This document shows positions 51,476 through 63,941 of a stretch of DNA of 64,000 nucleotides, one piece after another. Within the stretch, counting starts at the first letter, position 1. Every line of letters starts with the position of its first letter. Origin of the DNA: Lineus longissimus (Eukaryota > Nemertea > Pilidiophora > Heteronemertea > Lineidae); the NCBI RefSeq assembly GCF_910592395.1, contig NC_088311.1, forward strand, positions 25,142,646-25,206,645. Direction: 5' to 3'. The position numbers were made by a program, and so were the translations under genes. The notes below the pieces were generated by a model. That model had not been told where the DNA came from. It was given only the letters and a program-made list of their open reading frames with translations, and made no database searches.

Positions 51476-54400
51476 TCATAATGTTTCAAGCTGAGACAGC
51501 GCCTCCAATACCTCATTCATTTCTAAGTACTGCGTCTCTCCAGTGTATGTATTCGTCAGCTCGTACTTGGGTGGAGTCTCAAGAGCCTGCAATGAGAATG
51601 ATACAAGACAATTAGCACCAAATGTTCAGTATAACCATCGAGGTGCACTACTTCATCGTTCTAAATTGTAATCATACATGTACACTCATTAGTACCCTGC
51701 CATTCAATCTGTGACTGAACGTCACTTGAGGAACGATAAGTGTCAAGGACTTCATAGGGCAAAAATCCTTGGCGACACATCATGCAAAGGACGCCAGTTG
51801 GGAAAAGCTTACCTTTTTCCCAACAGCTACTGTGAATGGATATCCAAGCCTATTGGCATGGTAAACTCGCTTTCCTATAGACAGCTGCGTTCTGTCGTCA
51901 ATGACTACTTCTGATCGCAGTGCCCGGATAGAGGTCAGTGCATCGTACAAGTTCTCAGCCAATTGATTGGTCACCTCGGATTTAAAACCCTCCTGAAAGA
52001 GTAGGGAGAGTGGATCAGTTTACAATGAATATTCATAGTCATATCACATCACAGTTGTTTTCTCAAGATGATTTCTTCATCAGAATTTGTGAGCTTGATG
52101 CTTCTCACCAGGAAGTTCTCAACTGGTGTTACACATTGTGATTGCGGACATAATGAACAGCTGACTTTTTCGTGTGATACTGACATCTGATTCAAAGACA
52201 ACTGACAACTGACATGTGAGTCAACACACTGGTCATCCGTACACAATGCGGTCTCATATTTGACAAGGACTCATCGAGGCCTTGGTCCCAGGGATTTGCG
52301 GAGGTATATGAGGCACAAAACAATGACAGAGTTGACCGCCACATCCCCAACAATCTAAGGCTTCCGGCTCCACCCCACAGTCTACATGTATGTAGGACCA
52401 GTGTGGTAAATAGACTTTTCCAAGGTTACAAAGGAGGTAGCATCTGTCAGTATTTAGCCATAATAACACAAGCATTTTTAACCGCTCGGCCACACGAACT
52501 CTCCAAAACCCTTTGATGAATTTCCTGCACCCACCTTTTGCGGTATGATACATATCTGATAGGGAGCCATCAGCTTTGGCCATCTGATCTTGTTCCCTTC
52601 TGATAAGACTTCCACGACTGCGGCAAGGATGCGAGTCACTCCGAGACCGTAGCAGCCCATCTCGGTTGTACTGAAATAACAATGGTTTACATGTAGGTAC
52701 ATGAGAGGAACACAACCCTCAACCAACTCAAGAAGAAACCAAATGGCTTCATGTACATGGACATGTATGTGTATACTTGCTTGTTTTTAAATAAATAACA
52801 ACAATTATGAACCTTTCTTTGGTAGATTTCTTTGACATACAGGTAATGTAAATTCTAATGTGAAGACTTTAAAAAGTCAATTGCATTTCGCTGTTTGAAT
52901 TCTTTATGTCACTTGTTTGTACTCACACCCTTTTCTGTTTTTCATTGAGGAAAGCTGCCTTGAACAGCTTGGAATACTTAGTACCAAGAAGGAAAGCATG
53001 TCCCACCTGTAAGAAGAGTTTTTAAGGCTTATTCTGTGAAGCAAAGTTGAGGGTAATTTTTAGTTGTTCCAATTTTAAAGATCATATTTTGACTCAAATC
53101 AATAATAGCGGTGTTTTGGGACTCTGGTGGGGGAAGTATGACTGGGTTTGGGCCAGCGACGCTCTATTTTAAGCTCGGCTGAATGAGGAAGCATCAGAGG
53201 TCATCACACAGCAACAAATAATCTCTAATAGGCCTACGTGTGGATATTTTTGAGGTTGAATCTACTTACTTCGATACCTTTTGTGAAAGTAAAATCTGTG
53301 TCACATCCTGGTTTATGACATTTATGTTTCTCTAGGTTATCCTTATCTGAAGATGTAAAGTTGAAGTTGTAACCTTCGCAAATATATATGACAGAATAAA
53401 GATGAAACAACTGATTATTGGCACGTCTGTGGCTTAACTTTTAAAAATCTTTGCAGTGATTATGTGAGCATTGCCTCATATTGAGAAAGTTCTTAAACAG
53501 CTTAGTACAACACTGATGATGATGAGACTCATTGCTCGAAGTGCCAACCATTATTACCCCGGTCAGCTAATGACCTGTACATTCCAGATTCAGGCTCAAT
53601 CCCATGGCCGAGCTGTATGTAATCAGCGCTCTGGACTGGCATGCATATTTTGCCATCTCTGCCAGCTGGGTGCCCATTTATTCCTTGGTGGAGAGAAGCA
53701 AGAAGGATTAATTGCCCTACCAAAGATCACAATGACGAAATAGTGATCCTTCCTAGAGTCTAAGCCATGACCCCCTGCGAATGACCTTCCCTCTCAGTGA
53801 TGAACATAAACTCAATCACTCACCAATCATTTCTTCATTAGCACCGAAGTCACATCTGCAATGACAAGGGACTGTGTTTATAACTTCTTTTTATCTCAGA
53901 TCCAAAATATCAGATGATTCTCATGTCCATTCCTAGGAAACACAGGAAATAAAACCAGTGGAGAAAATACAACAACCAGTATTTTATCAAGGACAATGCT
54001 ACAGCCTGGGAACTGCCGTTACCTGCCAGTTTTGGAATCATTGGACCGCTTCTGCAGATGACCACGATCACTGTACTCAGTGACAGGCAAGGAATGTCGA
54101 GTCACAAACTGCTTCGTCGAATATCGGGTGAAGTCACAACAGGGATCATTGACAGTGGCCAGGTCTCCAACGTCAATGTCTCCAGGCTATGACTGCCATA
54201 ATCTGGAGAAACATTGTAAATTTAACTCCAATTACCTTTTACACGTGACTAGATTGTCCTCACCCACATCAGCCGTCAGATGATACTCGTGAGACAACTG
54301 ACCTCCAATGTTCCCAGTATCACCGACAACTGCAACAGATATAAAGATATCCTCAGAGAAGAATTAGCGCTAAGAACAACAGGTCTATCAAATTTGCCAA

Positions 54401-57218
54401 AGGAGTTTACATGTCTACTTGCATGTTGGATTGAAATATTTTAAATAATGTCTTACAACACAAAAATGTCTTGATCCTTACCTTTGACAAATTTAAGGCC
54501 AAGCCTTTTAAAAATACCATCATAGGCACCACACACTTCCTCATATGTGACTTTTGCATCCGCAGGGTTGGAATCAAAAGTGTAGAGATCTGGAATATGA
54601 TGAAAGAAAGGACTGTTTGAAAGGCTACATATATCAATTATGCATGGTTTGACACTAAGATCTGAAGAGTATTTCATGACCACAATCCCAGACCTTATGT
54701 GTGTGGCAGGGATGGAAAGACCTGTTGGTATATTCTCATAAGAATCCAGACAGTCAGATCAGCAAAATTCAGAGTAACTGCAACTGGAACTAGATGCTGA
54801 CATGCTTGAACCTGCAATGATACACACTACCTCCTCATAGCAAACGCTGATGAACAGAGTACAATTTTACCTTTCATTTCAAACTCCCTTCCTCGCAGCA
54901 ATCCATACTTTGGGGCCATCTCATCTCGAAACTTTCTAGTTATCTACGGAGGAGATAATCATGAACACCAAAAACTTATGGTGATACTAAACAAGTTTCA
55001 GTAAATAGTTGGATGACAAGAACATTCTCGGACACACTGGCCGACCACTGTTCAAGAACTCTGTGCCGAACACAGCAGACACTTGCAACACTTCATTCCT
55101 TGAATACTCTGACTTTGTACAAAGACTGTGTGACATGTCTCTGTCTAATTCACTATTACCCTCTTACAAAATCAACAGGCAATTTCTCAATTCTAACACT
55201 GTGACACTTGCTCAATTCGATTAACTAACAATGACACAGAATTAAGAACTTCAAATAACCCAATAAAACAACAAGGCTCTCAAATTCTTTTCTAGGAAAC
55301 ATCTCAGTAAATTACCTGAAACAACTTGATTGGCAGTTGTCGGTGCGATAGATTTGTATGTGTTGCCACTAATGAAGTAATGACCTCTTCATGAGTCTGA
55401 AAAACAACAAAGACTACATTGAGGACCAGACAACATTATCAATGCATTCCAAAGAAAATAAGGTAGTAAAATAACCCTGTCAAATGATTTGTGTCTTTAG
55501 TAAAAGTTACCTACTGGGCCAAGGCAGTGGTCTATATTGTGACGATCTTTCAATTTGAATAGTTCTGAACCTGTTGTATCCCAGCGCCCTGAAAGAAAAA
55601 CAAGATATGATCATATGGCAAATAACCAGATGCTAAGAATTCAAAAACAAATTATTTCTGAACATGACACTGCAGTCAAGGCACACATGTAGTTCTCACA
55701 TTTCTATATCAAAGCTGGTGTGGACCATCTCAATTTTCAATGGGAAGCTTTAATTCCTTTTCACATGCTCAATGTCAAAACAGTCTGGTTAAGACACACT
55801 TCAAAAAAGAAACAAGATGCATGCCAGGAGATGAGCAATACTGCCAATAGCACTGTACCTGAAGTTTTCCAGAGATCACCAGGTGTCAGGCAGGGAAGGG
55901 CAAGCTCCTGAGCTCCGATACTCTCCATCCCATCATTGATGACCTTCTTAAGCTTGTTCAACGCTCTTAATCCCATGGGAAGAAGATGATATGTACCCGA
56001 GTGGGCTTGTGCTATGATCCCGTTATAAAGCATCAGCTGTAAGTGTAGAAAGAGAAATACTGCAAGGTTGCTCACGTCAGTCCAAGACACACAAGATACT
56101 ATACGTTACATTCATTTCAAAGCTATGAATGGAATACCTCATAAGTTCAGCAACGCAAGGGCGCTTATTTTGATATTTGTTACAAATGGCGCTCCACGTA
56201 CCGTCCATGGGATTTTAGGTAGGATATTCTAAAATACCTTGGTACCGTAATGTCAACTTTTAAATGGAAAATGCATAAGCCTCGTTCTGAGAGTGGAGTG
56301 TTTTGGACACGCAACCAAGATGCTCTACCAAAGTTCCCTCGGGTTGCACTAAAATGTGGAACCATGCACACAGCTCACTTCAGAAGTTTGAGGCTCTCAA
56401 AACACTGCTTCAAACACAAATCAGCCAAGGAAGCATCAACCACCCTAAGTTTTTTAATGAGCACTACACATATTTGCTGAGAAAAACGCTCCAAATAGCC
56501 CATTTGCGCGGATTTTAGCGTCACTTGAGCGAGCCGATCCGGACTTCCTATACGGGCTGCCGTAACATAATGTAAACAACGGCGCTACCGGCGCTCCGGG
56601 CAGGCGATGGATGGAATTTGCCAAATTCGCACATATTCAAGTTATTTCGTGGCCTATCTTTTTAAGTTTGAGGTATTTTAGAATAGAAATTGAACCCTCG
56701 GCTTCGGACCTTGGTTGAGTTACCAAGACACTCTCGGGTGGAGCTAAAATTTCGTCCAAACCCTCGCCTGTCGGCTCGGGTTTGGACTGTATTTTAGCTC
56801 CACCCTCGAGTGTCTTGGTAACTCAACCAAGGTCCTCCGCCTCGGGTTCAATTCCTTAAGCAAAAATTTCAGATTTCTAACAACTTACCCGTTGACTAGA
56901 ACAGCTGATGTCACTCTCGGTCGGAAGAGTTTCAAGGAAAGCCACATTTTCATACATTTTTGAAAAACGATTTCGTACTTTGAGCAGTTCAAAGACACCT
57001 GAATTTGCAGAACGGTTGGAAAGATGTCTAACGCACTTTTCTCCCAATATCTTTGTTCTAAGAGATCGGCGTCCTCCATAATTGATCAAAAACGAATCCT
57101 GTGCATTTAAATTAATTGGTGGTATAGCTTTATGAGGTGTGAATTGATTTGTTTTGACTGAAATTCGATAAAAATTGTAGATTTTCAGCCCGGCTAAATT
57201 TTTCATGGGCGCTGCCAT
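51476..57218 (-). CDS. PARS2: Mitochondrial prolyl-tRNA synthetase
   Basis: Thirteen exons (minus): 57,218-56,889, 56,036-55,859, 55,588-55,515, 55,396-55,316, 54,943-54,871, 54,589-54,482, 54,329-54,236, 53,855-53,824, 53,346-53,270, 53,006-52,927, 52,670-52,535, 51,992-51,813, 51,586-51,476. They total 1,554 bases, 517 residues. The enzyme charges mitochondrial tRNA-Pro with proline (class II synthetase, matrix). Visible landmarks: THEE at 195-198, motif 2 TRKFRDE at 223-229, the bacterial-type [12 protein letters not shown], motif 3 [11 protein letters not shown] near 381-391, and the anticodon-binding domain with [14 protein letters not shown]. The zinc-ribbon-like cysteines (CDFG, CHKPGC) resemble the human insert. 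The first exon encodes a long presequence, and its ATG sits in AAGATGGCAGC. Convergent with EIF3E, stops 825 bases apart. Confidence 0.95.
56688..56853. mobile_element. 166-bp foldback element in PARS2 intron 1
   Basis: Arms of about 78 bases face each other with a loop of only a few bases around CTGTCG. The left begins AATTGAACCCTCGGCTTCGG and the right ends CCTCGGGTTCAATT; both contain ACCTTGGTTGAGTTACCAAG or its complement. Identity is near 88 percent by eye. It is non-coding. Confidence 0.85.
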
Positions 57219-58145
57219 CTTGAAAAGTTAATTTCCGTTTCCGGCTTCAGCCATTCTCCAAAGCAGCGATAATATTCATATTATCTCTGCCAGTATTGGC
57301 TTCCATTGCACGTGTACTGCTTGCATAATGTACACAAATGTACACGGCAAGAGTGCTCGAACAAAATGCCGTCAATGTGGCGATTTACTAAAGATCTTCG
57401 AGTCTGCTGTAATTTAACCCTGTTAAATGTTACTAAAATGAATATTCATTTCCATTTCAAGCAGATTAAAACTTTTCAAGGGCCACTTTCACCTCGCTTC
57501 AAATCATCGTCTGCACGAACAAACCAACCAGATCACACAGAAATGTTCTATACGCTACCAAAACAGTGCGCATAAAACTCCTCAAAATCACTTTGTTTTA
57601 GGAGGATTTTTCGGAAAAAGACATAAAATACAAATGGAAAACCCTTTTTAAATTTATGGAAGCACAAGCGATGTAGGCAAGATTAAGTTACACAAAATTA
57701 CCAATAAAAGTAATCCTGTGACTGTGTATGACTTTTAAGAACTTGTTAAGTTGTACATACTAGCTACATCTTCGTCGAGTTCCTTTTTCGATGCTCAGTC
57801 TTTGATATAACTTTATTGAAAGACTCTGATATAACTCAAAAACAATAACTTAAAAATCTTCCTGATGAATGTTCCTTATTGCACCACGCTGCTGTGCCAG
57901 ACACTCCGGACGCAGTGGACCGGTGTAATGTTTTTGAGTGTTTCTGTTTTTGAGTGTTTCCCCTCATTGTTTGGGAACGCTCAAAAATAGATTGACAAGT
58001 TTTTCTATGTATCCCCCCTATTGAAAAGTCGTGGTCTCTCTAGCTGCCTATTGTTTGGAAACACTGACACATGGGAAACAACCACAGATGTTACACCGGC
58101 CTCGCCCCTCATCGGACAGAATGAATAGGTTGACGAAATGAACTG
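57219..58145. other. Upstream of PARS2, no gene seen
   Basis: Presumed PARS2 promoter side, followed by anonymous sequence and a local TGTTTTTGAGTGTTTC duplication at about 57,930-57,960. No coding exon was recognised. Confidence 0.4.
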
Positions 58146-58938
58146 ACACATGTCGTCGGTGATGATGGAGAGAGCGGGTAGCCGGTACATATTCACTGAG
58201 AGCACGGTTCACTAGCAGTTCAATGTGCTCGTGACGTGACGAGAGCAAATCTCACGGGTGGGGCGGAAATCCCCCATATTGCTGACATCATCGGCGCCAA
58301 CAACTATTTCTTTTGACCCTGCCCGAGTCTTTTAAAATAGAGTGACTCTGACCCTGCTGACCTCGATTTTCAAAAACTTTCAAAAAAGGCAATTCAAAGG
58401 TTAAATCAACTGCAAAGATAATTTTTTATATCACTGAGGTATGTAAAAACGATATGCTGTGAAAAATCTGTACAACTTTCGAGATATACGATTACTTGGA
58501 ACTATTTCGGCAAATCACTTTGCCACCTGCGCGGCCTTGTCACAATTGCGGCGCGCTCGTTTGCATAGCGCATATAAGAGGCGAATAAATTCTCCCTTTT
58601 AGCCTGAAAGCCTTGACGGTGTTTGACTGTGGATCGGCTGGTCACGGGTTCGACTCCTGGTCAATCTGGCGTTTTTTTTACTTTTTTCTTCTTCTGTATC
58701 TTGTTATCTAGTGAATCATCCATGTGCAGATGTCAAAATTTTCTTCGTTATCATTATCATACCCGGCACCTAAACTTTTCAAACTGAAGCACATACTGTG
58801 ACCAATCAGAATTAGTCAAAGGGTATCCTAAGCTTCAGGCTTTTTATACTCCTAAACCACTGGTGCCTGGATGGTTGAAGGGGTACGCCGGTCGTTGATG
58901 TATATTTCCTCTTGGTCCAATTATATATCTAGTTCCTA
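58146..58938 (+). repeat. Dispersed copy of the 759-bp satellite
   Basis: A single copy, diverged from the array at 10.6-14.3 kb. It begins at GTCGTCGGTGATGATGG and ends near the TTGGTCCAATTATAT block. It retains about 110 bases (ATCATCCATGTGCAGATGTC ... AATCAGAATTAGTCAA) that are absent from units 1-4. The tRNA-like block has lost 14 bases: GACGGT is joined directly to GTTTGACTG, removing the box A region, while box B (GGTTCGACTCC) survives. Confidence 0.85.
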
Positions 58939-59054
58939 CTTCTAACGCCAATCAACTCCACCGTCAATTGGTGCGTGAATAAGTTTTCAGATAGCTGCAT
59001 GTTAGTTCAGCCTCTGTGGCCACTGGGTTTGTCATATGAGAATACATGAACTAT

Positions 59055-59122
59055 GAGGTAGATGTATCGTTTCAATCATTGCAAATCTGCCTAAAACGGC
59101 ATGTTTTCTCAGGTACCGGCAC
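59055..59122 (+). repeat. Satellite-associated flank, second copy
   Basis: GAGGTAGATGTATCGTTTCA ... CGGCATGTTTTCTCAGGTAC matches the segment before the array at 10,483. Here it follows the satellite copy. Confidence 0.7.
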
Positions 59123-59261
59123 AATCGGTTTGATAAAAGGCCCCTACGTCCATGTTGAGTCTCGGGCAGATGACAAGAAACATTTGGTGTGTGATGGGAA
59201 AGTTAGGGCTATATATCAGATTCCTTAGTCTCCGTTAACAACATAGCAGTGTCAGTGCAAG

Positions 59262-59798
59262 TTGAATAGTTGGAATTCGATTATAAAAGAGAGACAAGGA
59301 CTAAAGATGCTAGGGATGTCACTACCAGACTGGCTTGGAAGCATGGAGAAGGCTTCAAATAGAAATGAAAAGACTGAAGACTGCATGGAAGTCACAACCA
59401 AATTTTCTTGGTCGAGGAGAATGGTCTTAATGGACAAGACACCCTTTGCAGCAGATCCCTGGGTAGTCAGGTCTGCTGAAGCCAGTGTCAAGCATTGCCA
59501 GAGGAGCACCCTTCCTTTCCCTAGCAAACTTCGAGGAGACACTTTTCACCGACAGCCCATTTGCTCATGTCCATCTTCAGATGCGGCATTCACTGTAGGA
59601 TATCCAAACGTCAAAGCGGGCACTCTGGTATTAAGTCAGTTCTGCTTTGTCTTGAAAGGAGACAAAAAGTCATACTATCTTTCTGCATTTCTGACTCATC
59701 CATTCAAGCGGAATGATACATGTACAGTCACTCTGCACAGAGTCAGATCAGCAGATTTGTTGATGGTCGAAAGGCTGCGTACAAAATCAGGCAAATGA
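59262..59798 (+). CDS. Uncharacterised open frame, possible exon
   Basis: A 179-codon open frame whose first ATG lies about 17 codons in, near 59,309. A possible acceptor (AACAACATAG) lies upstream, after an in-frame stop. The composition is protein-like, with no repeats and no recognised domain; a tract near the end reads SYYLSAFLTHPFKRNDTC. It lies antisense to the probable 3' UTR side of the SERBP1 gene and beside a satellite copy. It may be a chance frame; length alone is only mild evidence. Confidence 0.2.
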   Translation: MNSWNSIIKERQGLKMLGMSLPDWLGSMEKASNRNEKTEDCMEVTTKFSWSRRMVLMDKTPFAADPWVVRSAEASVKHCQRSTLPFPSKLRGDTFHRQPICSCPSSDAAFTVGYPNVKAGTLVLSQFCFVLKGDKKSYYLSAFLTHPFKRNDTCTVTLHRVRSADLLMVERLRTKSGK

Positions 59799-59835
59799 AA
59801 TGAATGAAACTGAATTACTGGCATGGAGGTGGAAT

Positions 59836-59843
59836 TTTTATTT
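59836..59843 (-). terminator. Possible SERBP1 polyadenylation signal
   Basis: TTTTTATT on + (AATAAA on -), about 1.1 kb beyond the SERBP1 stop. It implies a long 3' UTR over 59.8-60.9 kb, in which I saw no other feature. Confidence 0.3.
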
Positions 59844-60924
59844 ATATATTTTTTTGCTAGTAACAAAATTTTTAAAGTTTTATGCACATTATATCACACC
59901 CTTTTTCTATAGGTATTGAATAAGGTTAAAGAACCTTGAATGACATGTTCACAGGGGTTTTATGGTTTACCTCAGCGGCAGAAAGGTACTAACTTCATCT
60001 GGCAGAAATATTGTCTTCTTAATTAGAAAATAAAAACATAAAAATACTGCTAAATGCATTCTGATGCCCGAATCACTCGGAGAAAGTGATTTAAAGAGAA
60101 ATAGTTTACACTAGTATAAATGCTGTATATTAGTGTAAAACAATTCCTAACAAAACAGGCGTATGGAAAACACTGTACCTTTTCATATTTCCAAGTTTTA
60201 ACACAGTGTGACATTTTGTTATGAACACAGATATCTTACATAATGACTCCTCATATTGCTCCCAATTTGTGATGAAAAGTGGACTGAATGAACCATCATC
60301 CTGGTGAAAATGGTGATGAAAAAACCCTCCCCACCCGAGAGTAAATACAATGAAATATGAATGTCAGGAGATCAGGAGCGAAATGAAATGAGCACTGTCT
60401 TCATCGCATGAATAACATACTGCGGGCAGTATTTACACGAGAAACGAATAATTTATATCCATGATCATTATGGTTGATCCAGAATAATTAAGTCCTAGTG
60501 TTACTCTGTCAGCTGCCATGTCACACAGCGACATCTTTAGGCCGACTGCTCAGTCAGTCAATGCATATTGTCTTCCTGGATGCAGTCATTGTCCGATGAA
60601 TGCAGACTACGTCATCTGATATGATGTGTTAGCATCTCAATAGATGTCCATCATAAAAACTGGCACATGCATCAGAAAGCACATGCTAAAAATAAGCACA
60701 ATAGCTGATTATATATACCTATATCCGTGTGTTTGGTAAACCATATAAAACCATCAAGTCCTGGCAAAGTTCAAGTACACTACATCATTGAACTGAAGAT
60801 GCCATAGTTCAATATTTTTAACCTTAGATAAACTTTTTTAAACCGACTTCACTCCTCCGTGTGTTTAGGTCATGGTGCAATCACGACTGGGCATGTTGCG
60901 ACTCATGACGGGTGCATGAATAAC

Positions 60925-63900
60925 TCATGACTCTCCCAACCCGGGGAAGGAAGCTTCGTCGTTAACATCTGGAGGTAGCTCCCTCTTGCCGCCTCCACGA
61001 CCCATGCGTTCGCCGCCACGCTCCCCTCCACGGTCTCCTCCACGGTCACCACCACGACCACCACCGCGACCTCCTCGACCTGGTCCACCTCGTCCACGAC
61101 CTCCGCGTCCACGTCCACCACCACCACGTCCTCCACGTCCAAAGGGATCAGCGATCACGACCGGGATCAAGTTGGTGACCTGTTGCTTTCGTCCATGAGA
61201 ATAATCGTATTCCTGAAAATAGTAGAAAAAGGTCAGCAAATTCATCAGACAGGTCAAGTATTGCCACAACAAGTTGAATATCACATGAAAAGGCATTCCT
61301 GGAACACCTGACAATAAACAAATGAGCAAGATCCATAAGTGAGAACAGCACTACCACTCAGAAAGTTGGGCAACTTGGGCAAAGACTTTGTATTCATTGT
61401 AAGTCAGCAAGACAGAGAGAGTCTATGATGTAACTTCAAGGGCTGGTACAGTGCCATGTGACACTTAATTCTACTCCCAATGCAATGCAAGTGGGGACCG
61501 GTGTTTACAGCAAGTTCTCACCTCGTCATCTTCTTCTTCCTCGGACTCATCTTCCTTTTTCTTCTTCGAGTCAAGAACGTGATATTTTGTCCATTGTCCG
61601 CTGTCCGCTCCCTCGTTAGCCTTGCGTACGTTGAATTGGGGCTTCGACCTCTGTCTAGATTGTTCAGCTTTCCATTCATCCAAGGTCATCTCACGTGCTT
61701 CCTCTTCCTTTGGTTCAGTCTCGCCATCTTCAGTCGGTTCGGTCGTTCCCTCAGCGGGCGTCGTCGTAGCCTCGCTGTGAAATTAATGAATATTATAAGA
61801 AGTTGTTGACCGTTGTCCCTTAGGCCTGGTGGGACACCAGACCAAAATCTAGTTTAAACAGGGTCTACACAAATATGGTGATTTGCTGTCAAAAAACCAG
61901 TTTTTAAAGTCATTGAATGGAATTATTTTAGACAAGTCGATTTGATTCACTTACTTGGGGTCCTTGTTTTCGCTGTCGTCATTGGGGGCGTTCCAGTCTA
62001 CGTTTTCTTCAGATGCGTTACTATCATTCAATTGTCCCCTGGAAGAAGGACTACATATTCTGCAATGCTAGCATAGTTCAATGTAACTTGATTCACTAAA
62101 TTACTTATTCTCAGGGTTTTAGGTTGGTGTGATGCGAGTTTGAACACAACCAGCATTCACTTTCACTTTTCATTAAGCCACAGAGCAGTGACAAAGTCCA
62201 GCAGAAGAAAGAACCTAGTAAAACCTATTCACTGAAAATTGATGGCATTTATTGTACTCTAAATTCCTGGTTATATCCTCAATAGACAGTACATGTCACT
62301 GACAAATTCTTGACAGACGACTACAATAATTGCATAATCATGAGTTGGTCGTGCATCTGAACAGTTTCTGGCATGATGCCGTAGATTCAGTCGACAAGAA
62401 CTGATCAAAGCCATGACTTACTTGACATCGTCCTTCATCGTACCCCAGTTATGAGCGCCAAAACCGTCACGTTTCTCAACAGATTTTACGCCGCTGTAAT
62501 GAAGAAAAATCATGCCATATATAGATAACAAAATAGGGGCGATTGTACAATCTGAGCAAATATGGCAAAATAGATATGGACACCCAAGGCTTGATTGTTG
62601 TTTCCGTGGCAGAAACATCCAATGGTAATTAATGTAGTCAAGGCCCAACTTTGCCAACATCAGCCCAACCTGCATGCACTAAATATGGTCCAACATACTA
62701 TTCCTGGTTGTCTCTGTTGCATGCTTGCAATACAAAGGTCTGCAAATTAAAATGTTTCTGTACTGTGCGATTTGAGGAAGCATGCATGCATCCGGGTATT
62801 ATATGGGATGGTTCGTTGCTTTGGATTATCAATGGCTGCTCTGTACGGCAAGCTTCAATTCTGTTGTTAGGTGGAGCTGGTAGATTCTAACCATTACATG
62901 CTGGTGCATCACCGGACAACTCATGAGGAACACTGAAGCTTGCCATTTTAGGCAGAACCATACTGCGGCAAAAGCTTTATGAACAGCAAAAGCTTGACAA
63001 AAGTTACAAGCAAGGTTAATTAGGGATGGGTTCACAACAGAGAGACAAAAAGTTTGATGAATCAGATTGCCGCCAACTTGTTCCGAGTAGGATGAATATC
63101 ATGATTCTTTTGAGACACCACCACACAAATACAAGCTGAAAACAATGTGCCAGATGAAGTGACAATACATCAACATTCCATCCACTTTGGACAAAATCAA
63201 ACTGCTCAGCAAACTGATTCCTCAAGCTCAGAGAAAAGGTAGTTAGGTAGTGAAGGGATAATTTACACTTGCGTTTTGTCACTTCCGCTTCTTCGGTCGA
63301 ATTGTCGGTTTCCAAATCGGTCAAAGCCTCCCCTATCACTTCGTTCACCGCCTCCCCGTCCGCGACCACCACCTCGGCCCCGTCCGAATCCACGGCCTCG
63401 TCCACCGCCACGACGCTCCTCTCCATCAGGCCTGTCAGACTTTTCTCTGGAAAAAAAGAATACTGGCATTAGACATCTAGTCAAGAATAGTTTGCAACAA
63501 AAATAATGAGGGGGACAACAGAAAATATGCAAAACATCTTACTTTTCCTACTCTCATTCATTACTGGGTGTCTAGTGCGATTACAGGGATTGAATGACTT
63601 TCAAGTCGGGTATTAACCTCGACGCCAATCAATTGACCCCCCATTGCAAGATCGGAGGACCCACTACTGCCACTCGTGATGAGAAACAAACAACGATACA
63701 TTTTTAAATCTGATTTTTAAAGCAACATTCCAATTCTTACTCCGATTCCATGTTTTATTATTGTGAACCCACCTGAACTCGGAGAAGGAGGACTTCTCGG
63801 CATCTCTGTTGAAGTTTCGTCGATCTTGTCGACGATCATCACCTTCGCGAGCTTCACGGGAGAATTTCACATTTCTCTCCTGTTTTTCTCTGTCCCCTGT

Positions 63901-63941
63901 GGGCTTTGATTGGTTTGCACTTCTGGGCGGTCGGTTCTCAA
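60925..63941 (-). CDS. SERBP1: SERBP1/HABP4-family RNA-binding protein (5' partial)
   Basis: Exons (minus): 63,941-63,773, 63,446-63,273, 62,493-62,422, 62,038-61,955, 61,774-61,522, 61,212-60,925 (stop TGA). They total 1,040 bases, phases consistent; the N-terminal part lies beyond the right edge. Family members bind mRNA and the ribosome, including idle 80S ribosomes together with eEF2. Visible: a basic stretch; a first RGG/GR-rich box ([19 protein letters not shown]); [30 protein letters not shown]; the family signature [10 protein letters not shown] followed by [15 protein letters not shown]; an acidic run (ESEEEEDDE); a second long RGG box near 61,000-61,140; and [14 protein letters not shown] at the end. 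The intron after the first RGG exon begins with GC. RGG boxes are usual sites of arginine methylation. Confidence 0.93.

Noticed and set aside
60986-61198. Proline/arginine-rich + strand frame
   Set aside because: Antisense to the RGG box of the SERBP1-family gene; GGN codons read in reverse give proline-rich frames. The same applies to frames at 63,269-63,506.
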